DNA of 64,000 nucleotides, taken from assembly GCF_037975245.1 (NCBI RefSeq), contig NC_092568.1, positions 38,468,501-38,532,500 on the forward strand. The letters are read 5' to 3'. Made by a program: the position numbers and the translations under genes. Source of the stretch: Apostichopus japonicus. Its lineage: Eukaryota; Echinodermata; Holothuroidea; Aspidochirotida; Stichopodidae. Positions 24,931 to 38,479 of the stretch are shown piece after piece. The notes beneath the pieces are model-generated. The model was not told the DNA's origin. It ran no database searches and saw only the letters and a list, made by a program, of their open reading frames with translations. Position 1 is the stretch's first letter. Each line of letters begins with the position of its first letter.

Positions 24931-25668
24931 AATTAATAGTCTGCAGTTTATGCGATAACGCAACACCAATATGTAAATCACGTTAATAGTATGCAGTTTA
25001 AGCGATTACGCAACACCACTATGTAGATCACGTTAATAGTCTGCAGTTTATGCGATAACGCAACACCAATATGTAAATCACGTTAATAGTATGCAGTGTA
25101 AGCGATTATGCAACACCACTATGTAAATCACGTTAATAGTATGCAGTTTAAGCGATTACGCAACACCACTATGTAAATCACGTTAATAGTCTGCAGTTTA
25201 TGCGATAACGCAACACCAATATGTAAATCACGTTAATAGTATGCAGTGTAAGCGATTATGCAACACCACTATGTAAATCACGTTAATAGTCTGCAGTTTA
25301 TGCGATAACGCAACACCAATATGTAAATCACGTTAATAGTATGCAGTTTAAGCGATAACGCAACACCACTATGTAAATCACGTTAATAGTATGCAGTTTA
25401 AGCGATAACGCAACACCAATATGTAAATCACTTTGATAGGCGCAGGGTATGCGATCAGGCAACACCAATATGTAAATCACTTTAAGAGTCGCCGGTTATA
25501 TAACAATCCACCCCTAATATGTTATTCACTTTAATGAACTGCGGTTTTTGCGACAACCCACCACCAATACAGTTACCACTTTGATAGCCTGCGCTTCATG
25601 CGACAACCGACCGCCAATATGTTATCACTTTAATAGCCTGCAGTTTATGTGACAAATCACAATTTTGA
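24931..25668. repeat. 50-bp satellite array, about 15 units of two alternating types
   Basis: Units are exactly 50 bases in the homogenised part. Type A contains AGTCTGCAGTTTATGCGATA; type B contains AGTATGCAGTTTAAGCGATT. Both end ATGTAAATCA. The order from 24931 is A B A B' B A B' A and then mixed units, where B' has GCAGTGTAAGCGATTATG. Units from 25431 on diverge progressively, as expected at the edge of an array that is no longer homogenised. Confidence 0.95.
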
Positions 25669-27806
25669 CGATATAATGTCTCAACCATACATTGGATTTG
25701 TTATATAGAGAACAATTTATTTACAGTGAAATGATTGCTCCTTGAAACCAATTGGTTTAAAATAACTTTCATCTTGAGGTGATTGTGAGACTTCAAGCTA
25801 ATGTTATAGCCTTATTAAATGAGTAAATTCCGCAATCTGTTTTCATTAAGTTACTTTTATGCAAGATCTCATACACCTGTACAATTAACAACTTTTACAA
25901 ACAGAAATAGATATTTTTTAGAAAAAGTCATTAATGGCCAGCATTTTGTGTTCTTTAATGAAGAACGGAAAAATATCATAGCTTACATGAAAAAAAAAGA
26001 AACGTTGAAGTCGTGCTTCAATCCAATAAATAGTTGTCTACTTTTAGGAAAATACTGACAATTTTAAAAGCATTTATTAGTCATAGTTTATTCGCAATAT
26101 GTAAAAAGAGAGCAACATCACTTTAGTTTCAATGGTAACATGTTTCTGATTTTATGGTATTATATCACTTATCACAACCACTCTTCTGTTGTCGGTCAAG
26201 GAAATGGCGTACAGAAAGTGGTTCAATATTTATTCATCTAGCATGTCCAACCTACAACCTACATGAAAGTTCGAGGATGATATAAATGAGGAAATAGCTA
26301 GTATGTTTAATTGATGGTAGTATAATCTCAATCACATTTCATGTGCTAAGCATCGGTCAGGGTAATTGGAGATTCAATAACAACTAATTTGCAAGGACTA
26401 TATTAATTCATATGGCTTTTTATGAGTAGAAGGTACTGCGATGCCTACATTCAGAATGCCTGAGATTAAACTTAAGGCATATCTTTGTGATTTTTAATGC
26501 TGTACTGTTATCCACATTCTTTAGTCCTCACCTATACCGTATGTTTAACTTTACCTTTGTAATTCCTCAGTAAGCCCCTGACCCTATTTAGAATGTTACT
26601 TCCCAGGTAGAAGAACAAGATTTTGATGCCAACTTAGAACCTTCAACGTGAACGATTTTAAGCTGACCTGCTACCTAATCTGAAATGTTTTTAAAATACA
26701 TATGTTTCTGATGTCCGATTTTCTTGTTTGTTTGTTTTATTTAAAATGATACTTCCAAGGTAGAAGAACAAGAGTGTGCTGTCTAAATAAAGTAAAGAAA
26801 GTAATTTGATCTGATCTGATATGTTATACTTTTCTGAACTTATTTTTAAAACACGTGTTTCTGGTTGATTTTCTTAATTTGTTTGTATTGTTTGTTTGTT
26901 TGTTTGTTGGTTCATTATTTTAAGGGGGTTCTTTAGGGGTCCTTGCCATTGAACAAGAGGTACAGTAGCAATTTTTGTTTTGCTCTTTAATGCGCTGACA
27001 ATCTGGTGGCAACAATTAACTGAAAGATTATCGAAACCAATACAATTCTTAACCTTAACAAAGAAAGGAAATGATAATCATAAATACAATGGCAACGCCT
27101 AGTCCTATTTACCCAGAAAACATATAAGCCAAAACACCAAATCCGAATACCTAATTAAACAAATTGCTCTACTTGATATTAATAACCACTTCCCCTTATA
27201 TTGTTAATATCAGTTGTAACCCGATATCCTCCCTTAAAGTCAAACCTGTTATCCACAAACAGCTTGTAATTAATAAGTGCATCACTATCGCACTTCCATG
27301 ACAACAGACCACAAAAGAACAACATTACAAAGAACTCAAAATAAGACAATTGAATCATTTCATGCCTTTGATAAACGCTCTTGACATGTTGGCAAGTAAA
27401 TCATGTTGAATAAATTACACTTTTATAAGAGACAAAACAGCCAACAATTACAAGTAAAACTTCACACGTAAATAGCCTCTCTTTCCTCCTTAATGCTATT
27501 AAAATTACTAACTTAAAATCATGCTACCAAAACATAAGTATTAATCTTGAAATTATATGAAAACCCATGCCATATGACAAAGAGAATACCAAATTGCAAA
27601 CAAATTCTCACCGAAACAATTTCCTCACCACAACAAGGACCGAAAAGTAATCTCCGACTGTCTCTTTATGTAAGACGATATGCTGTAGACAAAGAAAAGA
27701 TGAAAATGACAAAACTTTATACTCTGGTCAAAACTATAACTAGTCCCAACCCAGAAAATATGTCACTTCAATACCATTATGCCTTAAAAATGGACACAGT
27801 AGAAAA
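25669..27806. other. No gene seen; weak 165-bp duplication
   Basis: AT-rich. Around 26600-26900 a segment with AGGTAGAAGAACAAGA and TTTCTGATGTCCGATTTTCTT recurs in diverged form (26605 and 26760), ending in a short TTTG run. No splice-bounded exon is visible. Confidence 0.5.
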
Positions 27807-29017
<1,211 letters not shown>

Positions 29018-29309
29018 ACAGCAAGAGCAGACTGACATCTCAACTTTATTAAGGTTTGTTATAACTATTACATGAGTTGATACATGGATTTTGTTATAGC
29101 TATGCTAATAGCAGTAGTAGTTGCTAGGCAAGCCGTATGCTGTCGATCGTCTATGTCACCGTCAGTGAAATGCCTAACAATAGACGCAACCTTGCCGTAA
29201 CCTAATCCCGATCGATAGTATAGAACATGGCGCCATTTATAAATGTCGTCATTGGCCAAAACACGCCACGTCAGCTAAAGCAGATCGTTTCATTTTTAAT
29301 TAAGTCAGA

Positions 29310-30233
29310 TAAAATAATTGTAAATGCATTGTTGACACCCGAAAAAAATTGTTACGTCTTTTTGCTGGAATCTTGAATGAAATATTGGCTACTTTCAAAC
29401 AGTTTAATCTTGCAACCAGTGTAGATTTTTAAAATATATTTTACATCTGGCCTCTCGGGAAAATTCCAGGAAGCTATTTTTGGATTGGAAGAAACGCCCA
29501 TTAGGATTTGCAGTCTTTCTACTGAAGACATCCCTCCTGATTCTCCTACTTATTGTTCTGTCGTTTTCACCAAAAGTGAAGTAATATCTGAGGTAGGCCT
29601 TCTTACGACTTGCAAGATTATTATTTTCTTCTTCATTGTAAATTAAAAATCGTAATATATGCCTATTATCCTGTATGTTTTGTTCGTAATTTACAGACAG
29701 TGAGTCAAAATCTGTATTATGCGCTTGACTATAGCGTTTCATATGATTGTATAGCAAGGAAACTTTAATTTTTTTTTTGTTGGAAATCCATAGTTGACAT
29801 CCGAAAAAAAAATGTTACGCCTTTTTGCTGGAATCATGAATAAAATATTGGCCAGTTTCAAAACATTTTAATCTTGCAACCAGTGTAGATTTTTTTAATT
29901 TCTTTTACATCTGGCCTCTCGGGAAAATTCCAGGGAGCTATTTTTGGATTGAAAGAAACGCCCATTCGAATCTGCAGTCTTTCTACTGAAGACATTCCTC
30001 CTGATTCTCCTACTTATTGTTCTGTCGTTTTCACCGAAAGTGAAGTAATATCTGAGGTAGGCCTTCATACGACTTGCAAGATTATTATTTCCTTCTTTAT
30101 TGTAAATTAAAAATCGTAATATATGCCTATTATCCTGTATATTTTGTTCGTAATTTACAGACAGCGAGTCAAAATCTGTATTATTCGTTGACTATTGCGT
30201 TTCGTATGATTGTATAGCAAGGATACTTTAATC
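29310..30233. repeat. Tandem duplication, two copies of about 460 bp
   Basis: Unit 1 (about 29310-29770) and unit 2 (about 29771-30233) share long identical stretches, for example TGGCCTCTCGGGAAAATTCC and TCGTAATATATGCCTATTAT, at about 90% identity by eye. On the minus strand unit 1 carries a 117-codon frame (29404-29757). In unit 2 the same frame is mostly kept but lacks the start region through a small deletion and ends earlier. I recognise no domain in it. Confidence 0.85.
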
Positions 30234-30409
30234 TAAACCTGGTCTGCTATTCATGATGACTGTATTGGGTGTCAATGTTGGATATGCACTCGATAATTCT
30301 AACCTATAGGTAGAAACAAACGGCGGTTTCTATGAGCTTTAAACTATTAAGTAAATTCTTCTTTGATGCATGAGTGCTTCGTTGATTTTATAAAATATAT
30401 ACATGTATT

Positions 30410-31922
30410 CAGGGTTGTTACCAGACCATTTTTAGAGTTGAGTAATTTGTGACAGTGATCCGCGTCCTGGGGGAGGGGTATAAAATTTTCAAACCCTGAT
30501 GGTGCCTACATGCAAATTGGTGGCATTTAGAAATGGTTTTGATCCTCAAAATACTCATGAGATACCTTTGCTTTTTTATGTGGATCACTGAATTTTCCTG
30601 GGATCTTTTTTGGTATTTTTTGTATTTAGAGCCCCTCATCACTCACCCCAGTGTTAATGTTCCATATGCACATTGTTCTCATTTAGTATGCATCAGTGGC
30701 GTAGGAAGGTACTTTTGAGTGGGGGGGGGGGGCTGAAGACTGATGGCCGGCCTGGGGGAGGGGTCTCCCCTTTGGATTTTTTTACATTTCCAGGTGGCCT
30801 CAGATGCAATTTGGTGCAATATAGCACACTTCAACACCCAATCCATTTTGTAAATAATTTTGCATTTTCACCTGGCCTTATAGATGCAATTTGGTGCTCC
30901 AAATGAGATTTTTTCTCATTTGGAAATGAAAAAGGGGTTTTCGGACTCGCGGAGCGGGGGGGGGGGGCGGAATGATACTTCCGCCCCCCATATTTTTCAC
31001 TGGGGGGGCTGGCGCAACCCCCCAGCCTCCCGGTTCCTACGCCCTTGGTATGCATGACCATTAAATCCCCCAAAAAATGAATTCACATTTTACCTGTACG
31101 CGGGAAATCATTGGTACAGCAGACTGTCGTCTGATGATTTGCATGCTACAGTACTGTACAACATTCTTACAATGTGCGTGAAACACTTGTTTTTAGTTAA
31201 ACTTGGCAAATCGCCAAGAAACGATTGGCAGTGGAACGTCTCTACATGGCTAAACAGCGAACAGTATCCAATGCACCGAGTCTTGTCTCGACATGTTTTT
31301 CGAACAGTACTCAGTGCAACGTTTCTTAACCTAATGTGCTTAAAGTCCACACAAAACGCGAGGCCTAATGTTACTACTAAAAATGATATGTTACCCCGAG
31401 AGGATAAGGCACGAAGTTTCCTTCTTGCTTTTTATTACTTCTCGGGAATAAAATAAACATGTATAAAAAGGTTTTGCCCATCAACACGAAACTATTCTCG
31501 TTTAAAACTTTCTTTCAGTCAAAGTTCGTAAACTTCCTACTCGTAGGCCTACTCTGGATGTTTACAATAAACAATTGTGATGCATATAACGTGTGTTGGT
31601 TACAAGCTAGCTCCACGCTATGAATAGCGTTGTATCGATCGGTTCACTCCCATTGTGTCGGTGGTGAATAGCGAGCGAGGGGAATTTGCGTTCTTTTATT
31701 TGGAGTGCGGGGAAAGTAGCGTTCCTTTATTTGGAACGGGGTTAATTACAGTTAAGCTGCGTTTTGCACTGAATCGCGCTAATCTTTACCAAGTTACTTA
31801 TTGGCGGTACTGTAGGCTAATTTGTGCCGGGCGGTAAGGCTGAAATTGACCTTGAGTACCGGGCGGAAATTTTGAGAGCTGGGTAGCACCGCCCGGCGCC
31901 GCCCGGCGTGGTGACAACCCTG
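30410..31922 (+). mobile_element. Non-autonomous hAT-like element with CAGGGTTGTTACC termini
   Basis: The left end CAGGGTTGTTACCA and right end GTGGTGACAACCCTG are imperfect inverted repeats, flanked by a perfect 8-bp duplication CATGTATT (30402-30409 and 31923-31930). The right end is GC-rich (CCGCCCGGCGCCGCCCGGCG). The element contains a nested insertion at 30694-31047 and no recognisable transposase. Confidence 0.88.
30694..31047 (+). mobile_element. 354-bp nested element with CAGTGGCGTAGG termini
   Basis: The left end CAGTGGCGTAGG and right end CCTACGCCCTTG are flanked by a perfect 8-bp duplication GTATGCAT (30686-30693 and 31048-31055). Rich in G runs. It sits inside the 30.4-kb element and is therefore younger. 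Confidence 0.88.
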
Positions 31923-31930
31923 CATGTATT

Positions 31931-32266
31931 GTTTTTAACGACTCTGTAAGTATTGACAATGGAAGTGCGAGGGCAGTCATATTAGCCTGCTGTCGGTATA
32001 AGTTTCATACAGGCGACTGAAAACGCCTTTGAAAGTTTACCATTAATTACAATTTATTAAATAACAGCATACTTTGAAACGAAGATTTGAATAAAACCAT
32101 AATTTTAATCATATTGTGGGGAAAAATGATGTACTACAAAACCAATTATCATATTGAGGACAACATTTATAGACGACAGGTATCGAAGAAAATTAATAGG
32201 TAGATGATAGGTGGAAGAAGGTGAAAAACTTCAATGTTCAAGTAACACCAAAATCTTATTTATTTC
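31931..32266. other. Spacer between two hAT-like elements, no gene seen
   Basis: AT-rich sequence without a supported exon. Confidence 0.5.
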
Positions 32267-32933
32267 TATGTCATCAGTGGCGTAGCTACGGGGGGGGGGG
32301 GGCCTGGGGGGCCGGGGCCCCCCATGAAATCGGCTGGCCTCCCCACTGGCCCCCCACTGGGAATGGGGTAAGAAAAATTGTAAAAAAAAAAAATTGTAAA
32401 AAAAAAACTCATCAGTGGGATTCACTAATATTTTTTGTTCAATAATTTGGGAAATAGAGTTACACAATTTTCTCGTTTGCATCTGGCAGAATAAGAATAA
32501 TACAATATCTGTAGTAATCATGAGAATGGTCATACAGCATGGCATGGCAATGGTCGATGCGACGGTTGCGACCATACACCACGAACCTTGTGCATGTGCT
32601 GCGCGATATCGATATCTACCAATACATGTTATCGGTCATCGATTGGCACAAAAACCCAGATTCTGATGACAGCTGCCTCAAGAAACCCAATAAATGGCCT
32701 AATTAGCACCGAGCCACCAATGTGGACCATTACCGAAACATCGATGCGTGTTAGTCTTCCATCCCCTTCCCAGTAATGCTATTTAAGTCCACATGTGCGC
32801 ATTTCCTGGAAACCTACCGGTAGCCCACAGGGGTTTGAGTTGGGAGAAAGGCCTTGACACCTTGAAACAACAAATGATGCCAAACATAGGCGTATGAGGC
32901 GGGGGGTGCAGGGGGGGCAGACAGCCCCCTAAA

Positions 32934-33070
32934 TTTCCAGAGGACAAGAAATTCGGGCAAAAGTCCTGAAAAATTCGGGCAGCCTAAGAGGAGAAATTTT
33001 TTTTTTTTTTTTCTCCTCTTAGGCTGCCCAATTTTTCAGGACTTTTGCCCAAATTTCTTGTCCTCTGGAA
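32934..33070. repeat. Palindrome in hAT-like copy 2
   Basis: Equivalent of the palindrome in copy 1: arms with AGGACAAGAAATTCGGGC and CCTAAGAGGAGAAA separated by a T run near 32997-33011. Confidence 0.85.
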
Positions 33071-33081
33071 ATATATATATG

Positions 33082-33149
<68 letters not shown>
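33070..33149. repeat. (TA)n microsatellite
   Basis: TA repeats with a few TATG units, inside hAT-like copy 2. Confidence 0.95.
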
Positions 33150-33153
<4 letters not shown>

Positions 33154-34850
33154 TGCAGTAGCTTGCCCGAATCTTTTTCAAATTTTTGCCCGACAATTCC
33201 ATGATTTTCTTTATTTAGCATAATGATGCCCGAATATTTCCGTGTAACACCACCGTAAGCGCAGTTCATCTGGGCTACCACGCTTTTTGCACGATCATTT
33301 TTTTTTTCTTCTAACTAGTCAAGTGTATACCTGGACCAAGGGCGGTGGAACCGGGGGGTAAAGGTGGCACGTGCCCCTCCCCCACTTTTCCTCAGGTTAG
33401 AAATGTGCCTTTTTTCTACATAAAAATTGAGGTGCCTCAAGTTAGCAAGAGGCCAGGGAACCAGAATGAACACTCAGGAAGGGCCGTTTCCGGCCATCTG
33501 AGGGGTTTGTAAAACCAAAAATTTTCTTAAAGTACGCTCCGCGCCAACCGATGGTGGCGCTCCGCTCAGATAGCCGTGCATACAACTTTGCAAATCCTGG
33601 CTAAGCCCGTGACTTTTAACGAATTTCTGTGAGTCAAACTCAAAGCATTTTCGAATGGAAAAAATTTGTTAAGATATTAACAAGAAAAAAACTCTAATTC
33701 GGAAGATTCCTACGTTAGCAACTAGCATGATTTCACCTCATTTTGTCTCGAAAGAAAACTTGTTCCTTGTTTCCCAATTTGCGCATTGGATATTGCAGTG
33801 CTAGTATGCATATTTTCCTTGAGGGGGGGGGGGGGGACGTTGATGGAGTGATGTGTATACACAAATAAGATAATACAATAAGAGTTATAAAGGGTACTGA
33901 ATATAACGCTGCATCATTCCAATCGAATTTCTGCAAAGTGCCCTTTGATGTCGGTGCCCCCCCCCCAGATTAAAAGTGCTTCCGCCGCCCTTGACCTGGA
34001 TATCCCCGACATGAGTGTATAAAAGAAACATTTTCTTTTTCATGGATGGTGGGGGGGGGGAGTGTCTACAAGTACAGGTTTATCATATTCTTTGTTATAT
34101 TTTATACTTTTTTGTGAGACAAATTGCAGTCTCACCCGACACAGCAACATTATCCCGCCTACGTGTCGTTGAACAATGTTTTTTCTGGAGGTAGCTGAGT
34201 ACTGTGTTAAAATAATAAATAAGGTAACTAAATATAGCAGCTTAAAAAATATACTGTCCCATTTTCCCCCTTTAAAGTGATGTTACCATTTTTTCTTCTT
34301 CTAATTTACCAAATTTTTGGGGAACTGTAAATTTCTAAAACGTGAGATTATAAAATAAAGAATGTTTAGATGCAACTTGCAAGGCCTCAGAAGTGCCGTT
34401 TCCGGCAATCTGAGAGGCATTGTGTGCCAAAAATTTTCTTGTTCGCTACGCGCCAACCGATGGTGGCGCTCCGCTTAGATAGTGTCACGGGAACTTTCGG
34501 GCACAAAAAGTTCTGCCCCCCCAAACTGAAATGGTCCCGTACGCCTTTGATGTCAACTTCACTCAAGTTAAAAGTCTGGCTGAGTTGGCAAGGCCAGTCA
34601 GCATGAAAGAGAAATTTTTTTTTTTTGCATTTCTGTCACCAAAGTTGCACATCTTTTTGGTTGCTATTTTGCCTCACAGGTGCCATCTCCTGCGATCTGG
34701 GGGGGTGCTGAAATCTCAAATTTTCTCTGTACGCTCCGCACCAACCAAGGTGGCGCTCCGCTCAGATAGTAACCCGGCCCCCCCACAAGAAAGAACAGCC
34801 CCCCATGGCCCCCCCACTCAAAAAATTCTAGCTACGCCACTGTATGTCAT

Positions 34851-35520
34851 CATGGACCTCCTGCACTAGTAAAGTTTCCATGCCATGCATTTCAATGGCA
34901 ACAGTCGCGATGGTAACTTTGACTCATAGGCTACAATTACCAACTGACTAGATATAATATTACCATGTGCATGAAATATATAGCGATGAGTAAACAACAC
35001 GAACAGTGTTTCGACGAATAAAGTAAATTAAAAAAATAACCGTCAGGGTAGCAATGGTGTGGCCAAGGTTTCACCATTTTGGCTCAATTCCATAAAGTAT
35101 CCATAATCACTACCATTCAGGCTATGTCCTTTATTGAATATTGTGTCGCATACAATGGAAATTTATAATTAGGCAAAGTAGATTTCACCGACTATTCATA
35201 TTATTTGTTTGCGGTATTCCAATTTCAACTTTATAAAACCGTGTACCCAATTTGAACATCACAAACTCAAACCGGGTTCCTTCGTAAACAGGTAGACACT
35301 AGAAACGAATATATTCTTCAGAAAGATATAGACGGAGAACCTGAGACCGCCATGAACTTTCATATTATCTGTCATTGCACGAATAATGTGCCCTATTTTC
35401 TTGCTAAAACCATTTCTCCATTAGACAGAAACTACGTAAATGTAGTCCGCATAGCAGGGACTAAACGTTGCCTTGTTAGCAATTCTTCACAACACTAAAT
35501 ATGTCTGTTCTTTCTTACAG
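34851..35520. other. Upstream region of the small secreted-protein gene
   Basis: No gene recognised. A polypyrimidine tract and acceptor (TTCTTTCTTACAG) end at 35520, so the following coding exon has an upstream untranslated exon that I cannot locate. Confidence 0.45.
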
Positions 35521-35529
35521 AACGAAAAC

Positions 35530-38278
35530 ATGGAAGTCATCACGTTATTGTTGCTATTGGGAACATGTCTTGTGGAATGTCAAGCTAACTCTAATGAAGG
35601 TAAATTACATTTTAGTAATTTGTGTTTAGAACTAGTAGTTTAGTAGCGTTGAGATTTTGTTGTTGTAAAGAAGCCTGAAAAGCTACGTTCATGTGTAAAG
35701 AAACTGCTTTACAACATATTGTGTATATCAATTGGTTGTAGGCTGTTAACATATGCCAAAATGTGCTTATTTTTTGGATTTTGCTCATATATTTGGTGAC
35801 TATATGATTTGAGTGAAAATGAGTACAATTTTATATTAGGTTTGGTTTTCTCTTTGTTGGCAGTGACAAAATGTGCACATGGCTGTGACTAGAACCAAAA
35901 TGGCGGCTTGATGCCCATATATGGCTGTGATGAATTTGGAAGCTTTTTTACTAGCCAGGGTGGGAGAGTAGAGTCATATAAAACATTCCCAATGAAGGTT
36001 CTCCTCAACAACAAAAAGCCCATGCACCAAATTTGACATTTGTCTGATACTGACTGGGGAACTATTAACAGGAAAACAAAGGGCGCCCTTTACTCGTTGC
36101 TTAGACCTTTAAGGCAAATGTACCAAGCTGTTTAAGAAACATTAGAGGTTGTATGAAATAATTTATGTCTGAAAGTTTCATACACACAAGAAATATGATA
36201 TCATAGAATATTGAATGCTGTTTTGATGACTTCAGCAGATGTTGCCATGGTAACCAAAATTGTTGTTGCTTTTAAGATTGACTAAAAAAATGTAAGCTGT
36301 GATATCTTTATTTCTACTTGAGCTATGATCTCAAAACTTGGTAGGAATGAGATATTCTTGATTGAGAAAAGTTTGGTTACAACTTTTCGTTGGTTTCTGT
36401 GGTAAAAATAGATTTCTGATAGTCAGAAATTGATGATACACTGGCTTTAACTTACTGTATAAATTATAGAGTATATTGTAACGTTAACTCAGTCAAAGAT
36501 ACCGAAGGGGTGAAGTGGGGATTGGGAGGCGCCTAAATATTCCGTACTGAGGTGGTGGTATGGAAACGATGGCAGTGTATTAAAAACGACGAGCCTTGAA
36601 TCTCGCTATTACATGCAAAGAGTATAACACTTAGATAAACGAGAAAAGAACAAGCGCTGGGTTTTCGCAATCTATTACTATAATCAGCAAAGGCACAGAC
36701 AATACATCGGCACGAAGCCCTCTATATAAAAAAGACGAACAAGGACTTCAAAGAAAATGGTCACAAATGAGTAAAGTCCTATAACGGACAAATTCGACCA
36801 CAATGGTCATCCCACACTTGTTTCACTTAATATGTTCTTATGTTTCAAATATAAAAGTCATAAATGCAATAACATGGGGTTCTTGCAAATAGCTGATACT
36901 TTTTTAAGTATATTGATGATTTGCTAAATGCCGTCATCGGTATAGATAATGCACTCCTCGTGTAGCAATTTATGTGACCTTGATAAGGAAGAAACCAACT
37001 GTGATGATCGGAGGAGTTGTTTATCCAGAGGTTCATCAATTTCTGTTTGGTGATCTTCTTCAATAGAGGTATCTTGATCTGAAATCAAATTTAAAAAGTG
37101 TAAACAAATTAAATTCCTCAGGATACCTCCTCTATCTGAGGATAACCTACAGTTGCTCTGTTGGGTTGGTATGTGTTTTATTGTTGTATATGAACTTCCT
37201 CTAAAATTGATGTAGATTGAAGTCAATAAAACTTTCCAGAACATCCTATTATTAGTATGTGAGTGTTACACACACTATTCATCCACTGTGACAATGTAGA
37301 GTTGAAATAATTCGTTTTCAGAGATATCTGTGAGTGGCAGCTCATATTTATCTGGGCCGAACAGCCACTGACCATTCGTTGCACAGAAGATAATGTTACG
37401 TTTTAAAAATGACAGTATGACAAATAGCACAGTTAAGGCTCACTCAATTTAGAAAATACAACCGATCTTTATCAATTTCCAAATTATGCCATCCTGCTTA
37501 CAGATAAAGAAAGCTAGAATGATGATTTAACATCCTTTTATGTTGATAGTCAAAACAGACTAGCCTCATATAATCTCTGACATGTATAACAGCATAATAT
37601 GCTATCTTTCATTTTGTTATGAGATAGAGGACAACAATGATAACAGGATGTGTCATGGTCTTATATGACTTCCTTCATTTCACTTATTGTTTTCAAAGTT
37701 CATATCACTCTGCACTGCATGATTTCTAAGAATTCTTCGATTCCAATTTCATGTGTAGTCAGGTAAACTCATTTAACAAAATCATACCTCAGAGTCAATT
37801 ACATTCAAGACAGGATTCATACCAGGATTAAGAATAAAAAGAAAAACAATAAAGTATACAGTAATTATTTACCACGTATTCACATAAAACAGTTCAATTA
37901 CATCGTATATTCATGGGAAATCCAAGAATCGATCCAAGAAATGTTACATCACATAATTAAAACAATCTGTATGTGTTTATTTAAATGTTTCTGTATGTCA
38001 TTACTGTCTAAATGTAGTTTGTATTGGCTCAAAATGTGTGTATGCTATAATAACTAGACATTTTCAAAAAATCCTTCCCTGTAGGTCTTTTCTTTCCAAT
38101 TGGTTCTCACACAAACTGTGTACGCAGTAACCAGGTCAAAGTCTGCAACAACACTTCCAGCCAATTTTTGTTAAAGCTGGACCAATGTGGGTGCATTTAT
38201 GATTCTTGCAAGTTAATGGTATCCCCGATCACACTACACTTGGTCTGGCTTACCCTACCCGCAGCAACATTATCCTGA
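35530..38278 (+). CDS. Small secreted Cys-rich protein, possibly GPI-anchored, unknown function
   Basis: Two coding exons, 35530-35599 and 38085-38278, joined in phase 1 by GT-AG sites, give an 87-residue protein. Exon 1 is a classic signal peptide (MEVITLLLLLGTCLVECQA). Exon 2 gives a short mature domain with five cysteines (including a CGC pair), one N-glycosylation sequon (NNT) and a hydrophobic C-terminal tail ending LTLPAATLS before TGA, which fits a GPI-attachment signal or a very short membrane tail. An AATAAA lies 180 bases after the stop. I recognise no family. Exon 1 ends in phase 1, which would also fit the membrane exon at 51266, so shared or alternative use of this signal exon is possible. 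Confidence 0.55.
36924..37078 (-). CDS. Candidate terminal exon of an unidentified minus-strand gene
   Basis: Minus-strand exon with a good acceptor (TTTGATTTCAG, just above 37078) and a charged, non-repetitive reading frame (DQDTSIEEDHQTEIDE at its start, HEECIIYTDDGI at its end) ending in TAG. Its composition looks coding, but no upstream partner exon is identified. A phase-compatible donor at about 37132 would give an intron of only about 54 bases, which I consider doubtful. It lies inside the intron of the plus-strand secreted-protein gene. Function unknown. Confidence 0.3.
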
Positions 38279-38459
38279 GAATGGTCAGCGGGGCGGGCAT
38301 TTTCGTCTCTGGCTCTGAAGAGTGATAAAACTACTTAGTTTAGCTCAGCTGATTCCTCCCAAACGGACCTACAGGACATACCCCAATGTATTCCTGAACC
38401 GTTCGGATAATGTGAATTGATATTGCATGTCACTACAGTGCAACTTTTAAGTTGCTAAG

Positions 38460-38465
38460 AATAAA
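38460..38465 (+). terminator. Candidate polyadenylation signal of the small secreted-protein gene
   Basis: AATAAA about 180 bases downstream of the TGA at 38276-38278. Confidence 0.5.
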
Positions 38466-38479
38466 AGAAGAGAATTGAA

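Larger units (their letters stand above)
32275..34842 (-). mobile_element. Non-autonomous hAT-like DNA transposon, copy 2 (inverted relative to copy 1)
   Basis: It has the same family termini as copy 1 (CAGTGGCGTAGCTA at one end, TAGCTACGCCACTG at the other) and a perfect 8-bp duplication TATGTCAT (32267-32274 and 34843-34850). The sequence is the reverse complement of 14595-17670 with few differences, apart from missing the nested 347-bp insertion and having a shorter TA tract. No transposase is encoded. Confidence 0.9.

Noticed and set aside
24931-25668. CRISPR-like 50-bp periodicity
   Set aside because: No spacers: the whole 50-bp unit is repeated, as in a satellite.
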